Shown: positions 1 through 7,186 of the stretch, piece by piece
How positions within the stretch are numbered: the first letter of the stretch is position 1
How the letters are laid out: every line of letters begins with the position of its first letter
Origin: Pollutimonas thiosulfatoxidans
GTDB taxonomy: Bacteria; Pseudomonadota; Gammaproteobacteria; Burkholderiales; Burkholderiaceae_B
NCBI RefSeq assembly: GCF_004022565.1
Contig: NZ_CP022987.1
Location: forward strand, 992,001-1,056,000
Reading direction: 5' to 3'
DNA: 64,000 bases
Translations under genes and position numbers: made by a program
The notes under the pieces: generated by a model
Told to the model about the DNA's origin: nothing
Databases searched by the model: none
Seen by the model: only the letters and a program-made list of their open reading frames with translations

Positions 1-1
1 A

Positions 2-511
2 GCGGCCGACGATGAGTACGACCTGATGCTGGATAACGGTCGAATGCTCGAACATTTCCAGGGAACCAACCAGACTGGGCGCTCGCCGGGTATTGACGAG
101 CAACTGCCAAATTGGTTTGTTGAGATCAGCCCCGAACTGGCGAGAGAACATGCCATTGGGGACGGTACCTGGGTACGGATAACTTCGCGCCGCGGCTCGG
201 TCGAGGTGCCCGCGCTGGTCACGGATCGCGTACACGGCAAGGTCTTGTTCATGCCTATTCACCAAGGCAAGCCAGGACTGAACCTGCTGACCGGCGAGCA
301 TCACGATCCCATCGTCAACACGCCGGCGTTCAAAGAGACTGCGGTCAAGCTGGAAGTGCTGGCCAGGCCGGGCGAAGGATCTCCCTTGCCGCAACACAAC
401 TTTCGCTACGGGCGCCGTACGCCCAACGAAGGCGTGTCAGTGGAGGTTAAATGGGCGCAACCAGAATATGTCCTTCCGCCCGCCGAGCAACTTAATCCGG
501 AGAAATTGTAA
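2..511 (+). CDS. Formate dehydrogenase alpha subunit, C-terminal part (cut by window start)
   Basis: This is the last 169 residues of a molybdopterin oxidoreductase. The reading frame is open to the left edge, so the start lies outside the window. The visible part looks like the molybdopterin-dinucleotide-binding domain that closes formate dehydrogenase-type alpha subunits: a GRMLEHF segment near the beginning, then a beta-rich stretch with ITSRRGSVEVPALVTDRV and a FMPIHQG loop. Family members oxidise formate to CO2 using a bis-MGD molybdenum or tungsten cofactor. The next gene, a DUF1641 protein, starts on the last base of its stop codon, a pairing common for formate dehydrogenase alpha subunits. 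Another member of the superfamily cannot be excluded from the C-terminus alone. Confidence 0.8.
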   Translation, partial: AADDEYDLMLDNGRMLEHFQGTNQTGRSPGIDEQLPNWFVEISPELAREHAIGDGTWVRITSRRGSVEVPALVTDRVHGKVLFMPIHQGKPGLNLLTGEHHDPIVNTPAFKETAVKLEVLARPGEGSPLPQHNFRYGRRTPNEGVSVEVKWAQPEYVLPPAEQLNPEKL

Positions 512-993
512 TGGCAGAACGCATCGACTACGAGGTCAAGCCTACGCCGATCGGTCCGGACGCTCACCAAGAACTTGAGCGCTTGTTGCAGGGCCTGCAC
601 GAGCAGGGAGTCCTGCGCTTTGCCAACGATCTCGTACGTTCACAAACTGAGCTTGCCCAAGTGCTCGTTGACGGACTTGGCAAGGAAAGTACGCTGAACG
701 CCATCCAGAACTTGTCGATCCTCGGCATGGCACTCGCCCGCATTCCGCCAGAGGACTTCTATAAATTGGTGTTCGGATTAAAGGATGCCTTTGTCGAACT
801 GGACCGGCACACTCCGCCGAAAGACAGCGGCGATGCGCCGGGCGTCACCGGTGCGTACAAAATGCTGAGGGACGACAAGCTTTGGGCCTCGCTGACACCT
901 ATTATTGAGGCGATCAAGGTGTTCGCTGATCGGATGGGGGAACCGGCCGACAAGCCAATCACGAAATGGTCGGGTAAACCAACAGAAAATTAA
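511..993 (+). CDS. DUF1641 family protein, partner of formate dehydrogenase
   Basis: A 160-residue, mostly helical soluble protein with the DUF1641 pattern: an N-terminal helix (about residues 17-55), the segment LVDGLGKESTLNAIQNLSIL, then a second half with LKDAFVELDR. No catalytic motif is visible. The ATG overlaps the preceding stop codon (TAATG), so translation is probably coupled to the dehydrogenase subunit. DUF1641 proteins often sit beside formate dehydrogenase genes, but their biochemical role is not established. A structural or assembly role is an inference from the neighbourhood. Confidence 0.8.
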   Translation: MAERIDYEVKPTPIGPDAHQELERLLQGLHEQGVLRFANDLVRSQTELAQVLVDGLGKESTLNAIQNLSILGMALARIPPEDFYKLVFGLKDAFVELDRHTPPKDSGDAPGVTGAYKMLRDDKLWASLTPIIEAIKVFADRMGEPADKPITKWSGKPTEN

Positions 994-1009
994 GGTCTTA
1001 CCTTGGCTT

Positions 1010-1816
1010 CTAACCGGCGCGCTCGATCAATGACATCGCCGCGGCGGGGTTGACAACCTTGTGTCCGCTGATCACGTACATATAGACGTCGCGCTTCTTG
1101 GTTCTAGCCGCCGCTGAACCAAGCTTGGATAAGCCGTCAGGTGTGCCGCCTTCGGCCCAGGTTTGTGCCCGCTGCGTCCAAAGGTCGAGATCAGCTTCAG
1201 GATAACCAAGCACTTCGCCCGCTTGTGTCCCCATCAAGCGTACATAGACAAAAGCTGCGGTGATGTCTGCGATCAAGGGATATTCCGAATCGGCCCCCAT
1301 GACGATAGCAACGGCATACTTGCGGGCGAGGGCGACGAACTCGGGCGTCTGGAAGCTGTCATGACGCACTTCGATCGCGTGCCGCAGGGCGAGGCCGTTC
1401 GCTTCGTTCGGAAGCAACTTGAGGAATGCCTCGAAATCAGCGGCATCGAACTTCTTGCTGGGCAAGAACTGCCAATTGATCGGGCCGAGTTTGTGTTTCA
1501 GTTCGGTCAGGCCGCCAGCAAGAAAGCGCTCTATCGTTGCGCCGGCGTCGGCCAAGATTTTGCGCTGGGTGGCATAGCGCGGCGCCTTGACCGAGAACAC
1601 GAAGTCGTCAGGCGTTTGCTCGTACCACTTGGCAAATGTCGCCGGCTTCTGGGCGCCGTAGTAAGTGCTGTTGATCTCGATCGACGTAAGCTGCCGGCTG
1701 GCGTATTCGAGCTGACGGGTTTTGGGATGGCCTTCAGGGTAGAAGCTGTCTTGCCAGGGTTCGTAGTTCCAGCCGCCGATGCCTATCCGAATGATGCCCC
1801 CGCCTTTCTTGCCCAT
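1010..1816 (-). CDS. DUF72 (YecE-like) family protein
   Basis: A 268-residue protein of the DUF72 family, a TIM-barrel fold of unknown function. Typical signatures are visible: GIGGWNYEPWQDSFYPEG at the N-terminus, EINSTYYGAQKPATFAKW at about residues 47-64, FSVKAPRYATQ, and VYMYVISGHKVVNPAAAM near the end. The start at 1816 is preceded by a GGAGAA ribosome-binding site. It lies 20 bases after fucD on the same strand, so it may be co-transcribed with the sugar-acid cluster. It converges with the DUF1641 gene across 16 bases. No active-site assignment can be made. Confidence 0.85.
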   Translation of the reverse strand: MGKKGGGIIRIGIGGWNYEPWQDSFYPEGHPKTRQLEYASRQLTSIEINSTYYGAQKPATFAKWYEQTPDDFVFSVKAPRYATQRKILADAGATIERFLAGGLTELKHKLGPINWQFLPSKKFDAADFEAFLKLLPNEANGLALRHAIEVRHDSFQTPEFVALARKYAVAIVMGADSEYPLIADITAAFVYVRLMGTQAGEVLGYPEADLDLWTQRAQTWAEGGTPDGLSKLGSAAARTKKRDVYMYVISGHKVVNPAAAMSLIERAG

Positions 1817-1836
1817 GGCAGTTCTCCATGCTTGTG

Positions 1837-3120
1837 CTAGAGGCCCCGGAACTGATAGCGCTCCAGGGAGTCGCGTTTCATTTCGATGGAGTAACCCGGC
1901 TGCGTGGGCGGCATATAGGCCGCGTCCCGAATCTCGCAGGGGTCCACGAAATGCTCATGCAGATGGTCAACATATTCGATGACGCGGCCTTCCTTGGTGG
2001 CGGCAAAGCACAGGTAGTCGATCATGGACAAGTGCTGTACGTATTCGCATAGGCCGACGCCGCCGGCATGGGGACACACCTTCAGCTTGTACTTGGCAGC
2101 CATCAGCATCACTGCCAAGACTTCATTGACGCCACCAAGGCGGCAAGCATCGATTTGAACGATGTCGATGGCAGATTCCATAATTAACTGCTTGAACATA
2201 ATGCGATTTTGGCACATCTCGCCGGTGGCCACCTGCATGCGGCCCTGCATGGCTTCCCGAATTTTTCGGTGCCCTGCGATATCGTCCGGGCTGGTGGGCT
2301 CTTCAATAAACCAGGGCCGGGCGAAGGCCAGTTGATCGAGCCACGCCACCGCCTGATCGACCTCCCAGACCTGGTTGGCGTCTATCATCAGATGCCGGTC
2401 CGGTCCCAGCACTTCGCGTGCGATGCGTAGGCGGCGGATGTCGTCTTGCAGATCTCGCCCGACCTTCAGCTTGACATGCGAAAAACCGGCCTCGACGGCC
2501 TCGGCGGTCAGGCGGCGCAGTTTCTCGTCGCCGTACCCCAGCCACCCGGCAGACGTGGTGTAGCAAGGGTAGCCATTGCGTTCCAACTCGGCCAGACGAT
2601 CCTTTTTTCCGACGGCGCGTTCAGTCAACAGCTGCAATGCCTCGTCCGGGGTAATGCAGTCGGTGATATAGCGAAAGTCGATGAGCTTGACGATTTCTTC
2701 GGGCGTCATGTCGGCAACCAGGCGCCAGACCGGTTTGCCTTCCGCCTTGGCCCACAGGTCCCACACTGCATTGATCAGTGCGGCGCTTGCCAGGTGGATG
2801 GCGCCCTTGTCCGGACCGATCCAGCGTAGCTGGCTGTCCGATGTCATATGGCGCCAGAACCGGCCCATGTCTTCGGTGATCCAGGCCAAGTCCTTGCCTA
2901 TCAGCAGATGCTCCATGGCACGAATGGCGGCGCAGCAGATCTCGTTGCCGCGCCCGATGGTAAAGGTAAGCCCGTGGCCTTGCAGCCCGGGGCTATCTGT
3001 GTGCAAAACGGCATAAGCGGCTGAGTAGTCCGGGTCCGGATTCATGGCGTCCGAGCCGTCCAGATTCGTGGACGTGGGAAAACGCAGGTCGAACACCTCG
3101 ATGGATTGGATGATGGTCAT
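1837..3120 (-). CDS. fucD: L-fuconate dehydratase (enolase superfamily)
   Basis: A 427-residue mandelate-racemase-like enolase-superfamily enzyme. The capping domain contains TSTNLDGSDAMNPDPDYSAA. The barrel has the acid/base pair in HVKLKVG, magnesium ligands in MIDANQ, FIEEPTSPDD and ATGEMCQNR, and the catalytic histidine in CPHAGGVGLCE. This set matches L-fuconate dehydratases, which turn L-fuconate into 2-keto-3-deoxy-L-fuconate in non-phosphorylative fucose breakdown. I chose the ATG at 3120 because the protein then begins MTIIQSIEVFDLRFPTS, the usual family start; a longer frame reaches 3183. It follows an ABC transporter with a GntR regulator upstream, suggesting uptake plus catabolism of a sugar acid. 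Activity on other acid sugars is possible. Confidence 0.87.
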   Translation of the reverse strand: MTIIQSIEVFDLRFPTSTNLDGSDAMNPDPDYSAAYAVLHTDSPGLQGHGLTFTIGRGNEICCAAIRAMEHLLIGKDLAWITEDMGRFWRHMTSDSQLRWIGPDKGAIHLASAALINAVWDLWAKAEGKPVWRLVADMTPEEIVKLIDFRYITDCITPDEALQLLTERAVGKKDRLAELERNGYPCYTTSAGWLGYGDEKLRRLTAEAVEAGFSHVKLKVGRDLQDDIRRLRIAREVLGPDRHLMIDANQVWEVDQAVAWLDQLAFARPWFIEEPTSPDDIAGHRKIREAMQGRMQVATGEMCQNRIMFKQLIMESAIDIVQIDACRLGGVNEVLAVMLMAAKYKLKVCPHAGGVGLCEYVQHLSMIDYLCFAATKEGRVIEYVDHLHEHFVDPCEIRDAAYMPPTQPGYSIEMKRDSLERYQFRGL

Positions 3121-3204
3121 CTTTTGAGCCTGTTTGGTTTTACCTATGCGTTGTGCGTGGCCGAGAATATCCGGCACACGCACAACACTCGCGATTTTGT
3201 CGCG

Positions 3205-4025
3205 TTACTTGCCTTCGGCCAGAACGGTTTCCGGTAGGTCGGCGCCATGATAGTTGCGGTAGGCTGTGTTCAGTCCGCCATCCTTCAGGTGCTTGCGGAT
3301 GAGTTCGTTCATCTTTTCGAGCAACTCGGGATTGTTCTTGGCGACGCCAATACCCAACATGGAGGTGGCCATCACGACTTTGGTGACCAAAGGCTTCTTG
3401 CCGGCTTCCTCCAACTGCTTGTTAAGGGAGGCGATAATTGCCGGGGCGCCCGAGTAAATATGCGCGCGGCCGCTGGTGACAGCAGTCATGGCGGTCGCGT
3501 CATTCTCGAAGCGCACAATGTCTGTACCCGATGGCGCCAGCTTGGTCACGTTGGCATCGTTGGTCGTGCCTCTTGCGGTAACCACGGTCTTGCCGGCCAG
3601 ATCCTCTATGGTTTTGATGTTTTCATCCTCTGGTGCTGCAATGACAGACTGGATGGCAGCATAGGGAATGGTGAAATCCACAACCTTCTGGCGTTCGGGG
3701 TAATGGTCAGGCTCGAGATGACGACATCCGCCTTGTTGGTCAACAGGAACGGAATGCGGTTGGCTTGCGTCGTCGGTACGATTTCAAGCTTTACACCCAG
3801 GCTCTCGGCCAGCAGTTTGGCTGTTTCGACGTCAGAGCCAACTTCTTTCAGGCCGGCGTCTTTCATGCCATAGGGCGGCGCGTTCAGGTCGATCGCGACC
3901 CGCAAGGTCTGCTGCTTCATGACGTCTTCGAGCGAACTTGCGTGTGTGGGTGCGATGGCGGCAAAAAGCGTAGTGGCGGTGACGGCCAGGATGGCCGTGC
4001 TGCGGGTCAGAAATGATGAAGTCAT
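3205..4025 (-). pseudogene. Frameshifted periplasmic solute-binding protein of a PAAT-type ABC transporter
   Basis: The gene is split between two frames. From the ATG at 4025 (good RBS AAGGAGACAAC) it encodes a signal peptide ending near THASS and the N-terminal lobe (LRVAIDLNAPPYGMKDAG, ETAKLLAESLGVKLEIV, ADVVISSLTITP). After SSLTITP the frame shifts. The continuation, DFTIPYAAIQSVIAAPEDEN and onward to the stop at 3205, lies in another frame. One missing base in the GTTCGGGG run at about 3694-3700 explains it: restoring it gives TITPERQKVVDFTIPY, the expected family sequence, and a protein of 273 residues. Everything else is intact, so the lesion is recent, a population variant, or a sequencing error. 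As written, the transporter would lack its binding protein. Confidence 0.85.
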
Positions 4026-4050
4026 TGTTGTCTCCTTGGTGGATGGTGGG

Positions 4051-4785
4051 TCAAAGCCCGTTGCTGACGAATTGCTGCAGTTCTGGGGTGCTCGGGTTGC
4101 GCAGGATCTCAGGCCCGCCTTGTTCATGGATCTTGCCTTCGTGCATGAAGATGATGCGGTGAGCCAGCTTCATGGCAAAAGCCATTTCGTGGGTGACCAG
4201 CACCATGGTCATGCCGGCCGCCGCCAATTTCTCAATAACCCTCAGCACCTCGCCCGTCAGTTGCGGATCGAGCGCCGAAGTGATCTCGTCAAACAGCATG
4301 AGCTTGGGACCCATCGCCAGGGAACGCGCGATGGCGACACGCTGTTGCTGCCCCCCAGATAGCTGTTCCGGATAAAAATGGATCTTGTCGCTGAGGCCCA
4401 CTTCAGCGAGCACCTTGGCTGCGATTTCTTTTGCATCGGCGCTTTTCACTTTGCGGACCGAGCGTGGCGCCAGCGTGATGTTTTGCTCGACGGTCAAATG
4501 AGGAAACAGGTTATAGCTTTGAAAGACAATGCCGACGTCCATGCGCAGGCTTTTGAGGTTCTTGCCCGAGATCCCCGCGCCGAAGGTATGGCCACATACG
4601 GTGATCTGGCCTTCCTGGATAATTTCCAAGTGGTCCATACAGCGCAATGCCGTGCTTTTCCCCGAGCCGCTTTGACCGATGATGGCCACGATCTCGCCCT
4701 TATGGACGCTCAGGTCGACCCCTTTGAGGACGTGATTGTCTCCAAACCATTTGTGCACGTTGCAAAGGCGTACGATTTCTTCCAT
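4051..4785 (-). CDS. Polar amino acid-type ABC transporter ATPase
   Basis: A 244-residue cytoplasmic ATPase of the GlnQ/HisP type. It shows Walker A IGQSGSGKST (about residues 35-44), a Q-loop in VFQSYNLFPHLTV, signature LSGGQQQRVAIARSLAM, Walker B LMLFDEITSALDP and the switch histidine in VLVTHEM. I chose the ATG at 4785, which is preceded by GAGGA and gives MEEIVRLCNVHKWFG. The frame stays open upstream to 5505, but that stretch lies inside the permease gene and is not family-like. It sits between the permeases and the binding-protein gene in one minus-strand operon. Confidence 0.92.
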   Translation of the reverse strand: MEEIVRLCNVHKWFGDNHVLKGVDLSVHKGEIVAIIGQSGSGKSTALRCMDHLEIIQEGQITVCGHTFGAGISGKNLKSLRMDVGIVFQSYNLFPHLTVEQNITLAPRSVRKVKSADAKEIAAKVLAEVGLSDKIHFYPEQLSGGQQQRVAIARSLAMGPKLMLFDEITSALDPQLTGEVLRVIEKLAAAGMTMVLVTHEMAFAMKLAHRIIFMHEGKIHEQGGPEILRNPSTPELQQFVSNGL

Positions 4786-4814
4786 GAAGTGGTCCTCAGT
4801 CCGGCTTGCGGACC

Positions 4815-5462
4815 CTAAGTACGCGCCAGGGTCAGTTTGCGCTCTAGCTTGAGACTGATCCATGACAGCGGGTAGCAGATGATGAAATAGAGCACGGCCG
4901 CGACGCCGAAGTACAGAAAGGGCTTGAACGTAGAGTTGTTCAAGATCTTCGCGTTGTAAGACAGCTCGGCAAAGCCGATGACCAGCGAGGCAAAAGACGT
5001 GTTCTTGACGATCTGCACCATGAAGCCGACAGTGGGCGGAGTTGCAATGCGCAGTGCCTGAGGCAGGATCACCTTGAACATGCGCTGGATGCGATTCAGG
5101 CCCAGGCACTCGGCGGCTTCCCATTGGTTCTTGGGTACCGACTCGATACAGCCGCGCCAGATCTCGCCCAGGAAGGCGGCTGCGTGCACAGTCAGCGCAA
5201 GCACGGCGGCAAAGAGCGGGGTAGTGGCGGTGAAACCCAGCACCGACGGTCCGTAGAAGCAGACGCCCATGATCACCAGCAAGGGCGTGCCCTGGATGAT
5301 GTTGATGTAGCCAAAGGCGCCGCCGCGCACGATGCGGTTGTCGGAAACCCGCAGCAGGGCGATAGCCAGGCCCAGCATCGCCGAGAACACAAAGGTCAGG
5401 GCGGAAAGCAGCACAGTGCCCCAGGCACCGGCCAACAAATAAAGCACTTGCTCGTAATTCAT
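4815..5462 (-). CDS. Polar amino acid-type ABC transporter permease
   Basis: A 215-residue inner-membrane permease with about five hydrophobic segments. It carries the HisM/GlnP signature, including YINIIQGTPLLVIMG and, in the cytoplasmic EAA loop, ESVPKNQWEAAECLGLN. The start at 5462 has an AGGAGG ribosome-binding site, and the protein begins MNYEQVLYLL, close to the start of its partner permease (MNYEFDF), which suggests an ancient duplication. Its start is 8 bases after the stop of the upstream permease gene. It probably forms a heterodimer with that protein and couples to the ATPase downstream. The substrate cannot be read from the permease; the nearby fucD gene suggests an acidic sugar. 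Confidence 0.9.
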   Translation of the reverse strand: MNYEQVLYLLAGAWGTVLLSALTFVFSAMLGLAIALLRVSDNRIVRGGAFGYINIIQGTPLLVIMGVCFYGPSVLGFTATTPLFAAVLALTVHAAAFLGEIWRGCIESVPKNQWEAAECLGLNRIQRMFKVILPQALRIATPPTVGFMVQIVKNTSFASLVIGFAELSYNAKILNNSTFKPFLYFGVAAVLYFIICYPLSWISLKLERKLTLART

Positions 5463-5470
5463 GCCGCCTC

Positions 5471-6154
5471 CTAGAGCAAGGTGCCCAGCTTGCGCTTGCG
5501 CACAAACATGAACTTGCTGGCCAAGGTGAATGCAGCTCGCACCAGGACAGACATGATCAGGTAAACCACCCACAACACGATGAACACTTCAAAATTGCGG
5601 AAGGTCAAAGCCTGGATGTTTCCGGAAATGCCGAATAGCTCTTCGGTGCCCACTGCTGAAAGCACACTGGTCACCAGCATCAGCAGTACGAACTGGCTGG
5701 TCAAGGCCGGATAGACGCGCTCCAGGGCCGGCACCAGGATGATGTGCCAGTACACCTGCAAAGGAGAAAGACCCAGGCACTCGCCGGCTTCCTTCTGACT
5801 GCGGGGAACGGCTTCGATACCGGCGCGCACGATCTCGCAGGTGTAAGCAGTAATGTTGATGACCAGCGCCAGTATGGCGCCGGCAATGATGGACATCGTG
5901 AAGCCTATGCTGGACAAGCCAAATATCAGGAAATAACTTTGGATGATCAGCGGGGTATTGCGTATGAACTCGACATAGGCGCCGACTACCCGCTTAAGCA
6001 TAGGGCCGCCTGAACTGCGCGCAATAGCGCAAGCCACGCCCATGACGAGCCCGGCCAGGGTCGACCAAAACGACATCACTAAAGTCGTTGTGGCGCCTTC
6101 CAGCAGCATGGGCCAGTATTGCAATACCGCGCCGAAATCAAATTCGTAATTCAT
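5471..6154 (-). CDS. Polar amino acid-type ABC transporter permease (first gene of the operon)
   Basis: A 227-residue membrane permease with an EFIRNTPLIIQSYFLIFG segment after the first helices and an EAA loop EAVPRSQKEAGECLGLS. I chose the ATG at 6154 (MNYEFDFGAVLQYW); an upstream ATG at 6175 adds only seven residues. It is the first gene of the minus-strand transport/catabolic operon and is separated by 162 bases from the divergent GntR regulator, where a candidate operator is visible. It pairs with the downstream permease. Confidence 0.9.
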   Translation of the reverse strand: MNYEFDFGAVLQYWPMLLEGATTTLVMSFWSTLAGLVMGVACAIARSSGGPMLKRVVGAYVEFIRNTPLIIQSYFLIFGLSSIGFTMSIIAGAILALVINITAYTCEIVRAGIEAVPRSQKEAGECLGLSPLQVYWHIILVPALERVYPALTSQFVLLMLVTSVLSAVGTEELFGISGNIQALTFRNFEVFIVLWVVYLIMSVLVRAAFTLASKFMFVRKRKLGTLL

Positions 6155-6220
6155 GTTTCCCGTTCTCGCGAGCATGTTTGGGCTCGGTGTGACCTTCGCA
6201 GTCAGATAGTCTAAATGGAC

Positions 6221-6237
6221 TTACCGGTAATACCAGT
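6221..6237. promoter_or_regulatory. Candidate FadR/GntR-type operator
   Basis: The sequence TTACCGGTAATACCAGT contains GGT-AAT-ACC, an inverted repeat of the GGT-N3-ACC kind. It fits the TnGTnnnACnA consensus described for FadR-subfamily GntR regulators with one mismatch. It lies in the divergent region between the regulator gene and the transporter operon. A second TTACCGGT occurs at 6262-6269, 41 bases further on, but its right half (CTGGCC) is degenerate. The spacing and location fit autoregulation plus control of the transport operon. This is pattern matching only. Confidence 0.45.
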
Positions 6238-6316
6238 TATGGATATCCCTAGAGTTTTGCGTTACCGGTCTGGCCAATATAGAATTAACCCCTTCTATGT
6301 CCACGGGACCGTATCG

Positions 6317-7072
6317 ATGGAAAACGCCTCTTTGATTCGCGCACCGGACCGCGCCCGCGGGTACATGCATATCGCAGAAGCGCTCCGCGAGGAAATTCAC
6401 AAGATGAACGTGCCTATCGGAGGCCGGCTGCCGTCCGAGCGCGAGCTGACGCAGATCCTGAAGGTCTCCCGGCCCAGCCTGCGGGAGGCGCTGATCGTAT
6501 TGGAACTGCAGGGCGAGATAGAAATCCGCGTAGGTTCCGGCATTTATTTAAAGCGCGCTGCCGCGCTGGACGATACCGCTCAAAGTGCACCGGGTGCGCT
6601 GGACGCTGGCCTGGATGCCAGCGTGATGGGACATAGCCCCAAGGACGTCAGCCAGTTGCGGTATTTCCTGGAAGGCGGTGTTGCGGCGCATGCGGCGCGC
6701 TTCATCAGTCGTGAGCAGCTCAAGGAACTGGGCGCCACTATCTCTGCAATGCGCAAGGCGCTGGACGCGAAGGATCGCAGTAGCGACCAACCGCTGGCCG
6801 ATGCCGATCGCCAATTTCACGTCGTGTTGTCATCCGTTTGCGGCAATCGCCTGCTCACGCAAACCCTAGAAGAGCTATTCGACCAGCGTTACACCCCCAT
6901 CGGCGGATCCATGCATCGCCTGTTCGACAACCACCTGGTCTGGGGGGAAGCCATTCAGGAGCATCAAGACATTTATGATGCCGTTGCCGATCGCGATCCG
7001 CTGCAGGCACAGGCCGCGATGTATCGGCATTTGAACCGCGCGCATGCTCGGTTGATGGCGGTAATTGGGTAA
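6317..7072 (+). CDS. GntR-family transcriptional regulator (FadR subfamily)
   Basis: A 251-residue regulator. The N-terminal winged helix-turn-helix (about residues 15-80) has the GntR signature GGRLPSERELTQILKVSRPS followed by LREALIVLELQGEIEIRVGS. The C-terminal all-helical FCD domain (about residues 110-250) usually binds a small organic acid and a metal. I chose the ATG at 6317 (MENASLIRAPDRARGY); the frame stays open to 6215, but the extra residues are not family-like and would cover the operator region. It is divergent from the ABC transporter/fucD operon and most likely represses it until a sugar-acid-related ligand is present. The ligand is unknown. Confidence 0.9.
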   Translation: MENASLIRAPDRARGYMHIAEALREEIHKMNVPIGGRLPSERELTQILKVSRPSLREALIVLELQGEIEIRVGSGIYLKRAAALDDTAQSAPGALDAGLDASVMGHSPKDVSQLRYFLEGGVAAHAARFISREQLKELGATISAMRKALDAKDRSSDQPLADADRQFHVVLSSVCGNRLLTQTLEELFDQRYTPIGGSMHRLFDNHLVWGEAIQEHQDIYDAVADRDPLQAQAAMYRHLNRAHARLMAVIG

Positions 7073-7186
7073 TTCGACGCCTAAAAGGTGTTGCGGAAAA
7101 AAAATAATCTGTTACGCTCTGTCGCCATGCGAATGAAAAATCGCGGGGGTGTGCCGCAAGGCTGCTACTGCAGTGGAGACAAAAAC

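Noticed and set aside
4786..5505. Long in-frame upstream extension of the ABC ATPase gene
   Set aside because: It lies within the permease gene in another frame, and the family start with a good ribosome-binding site is at 4785.
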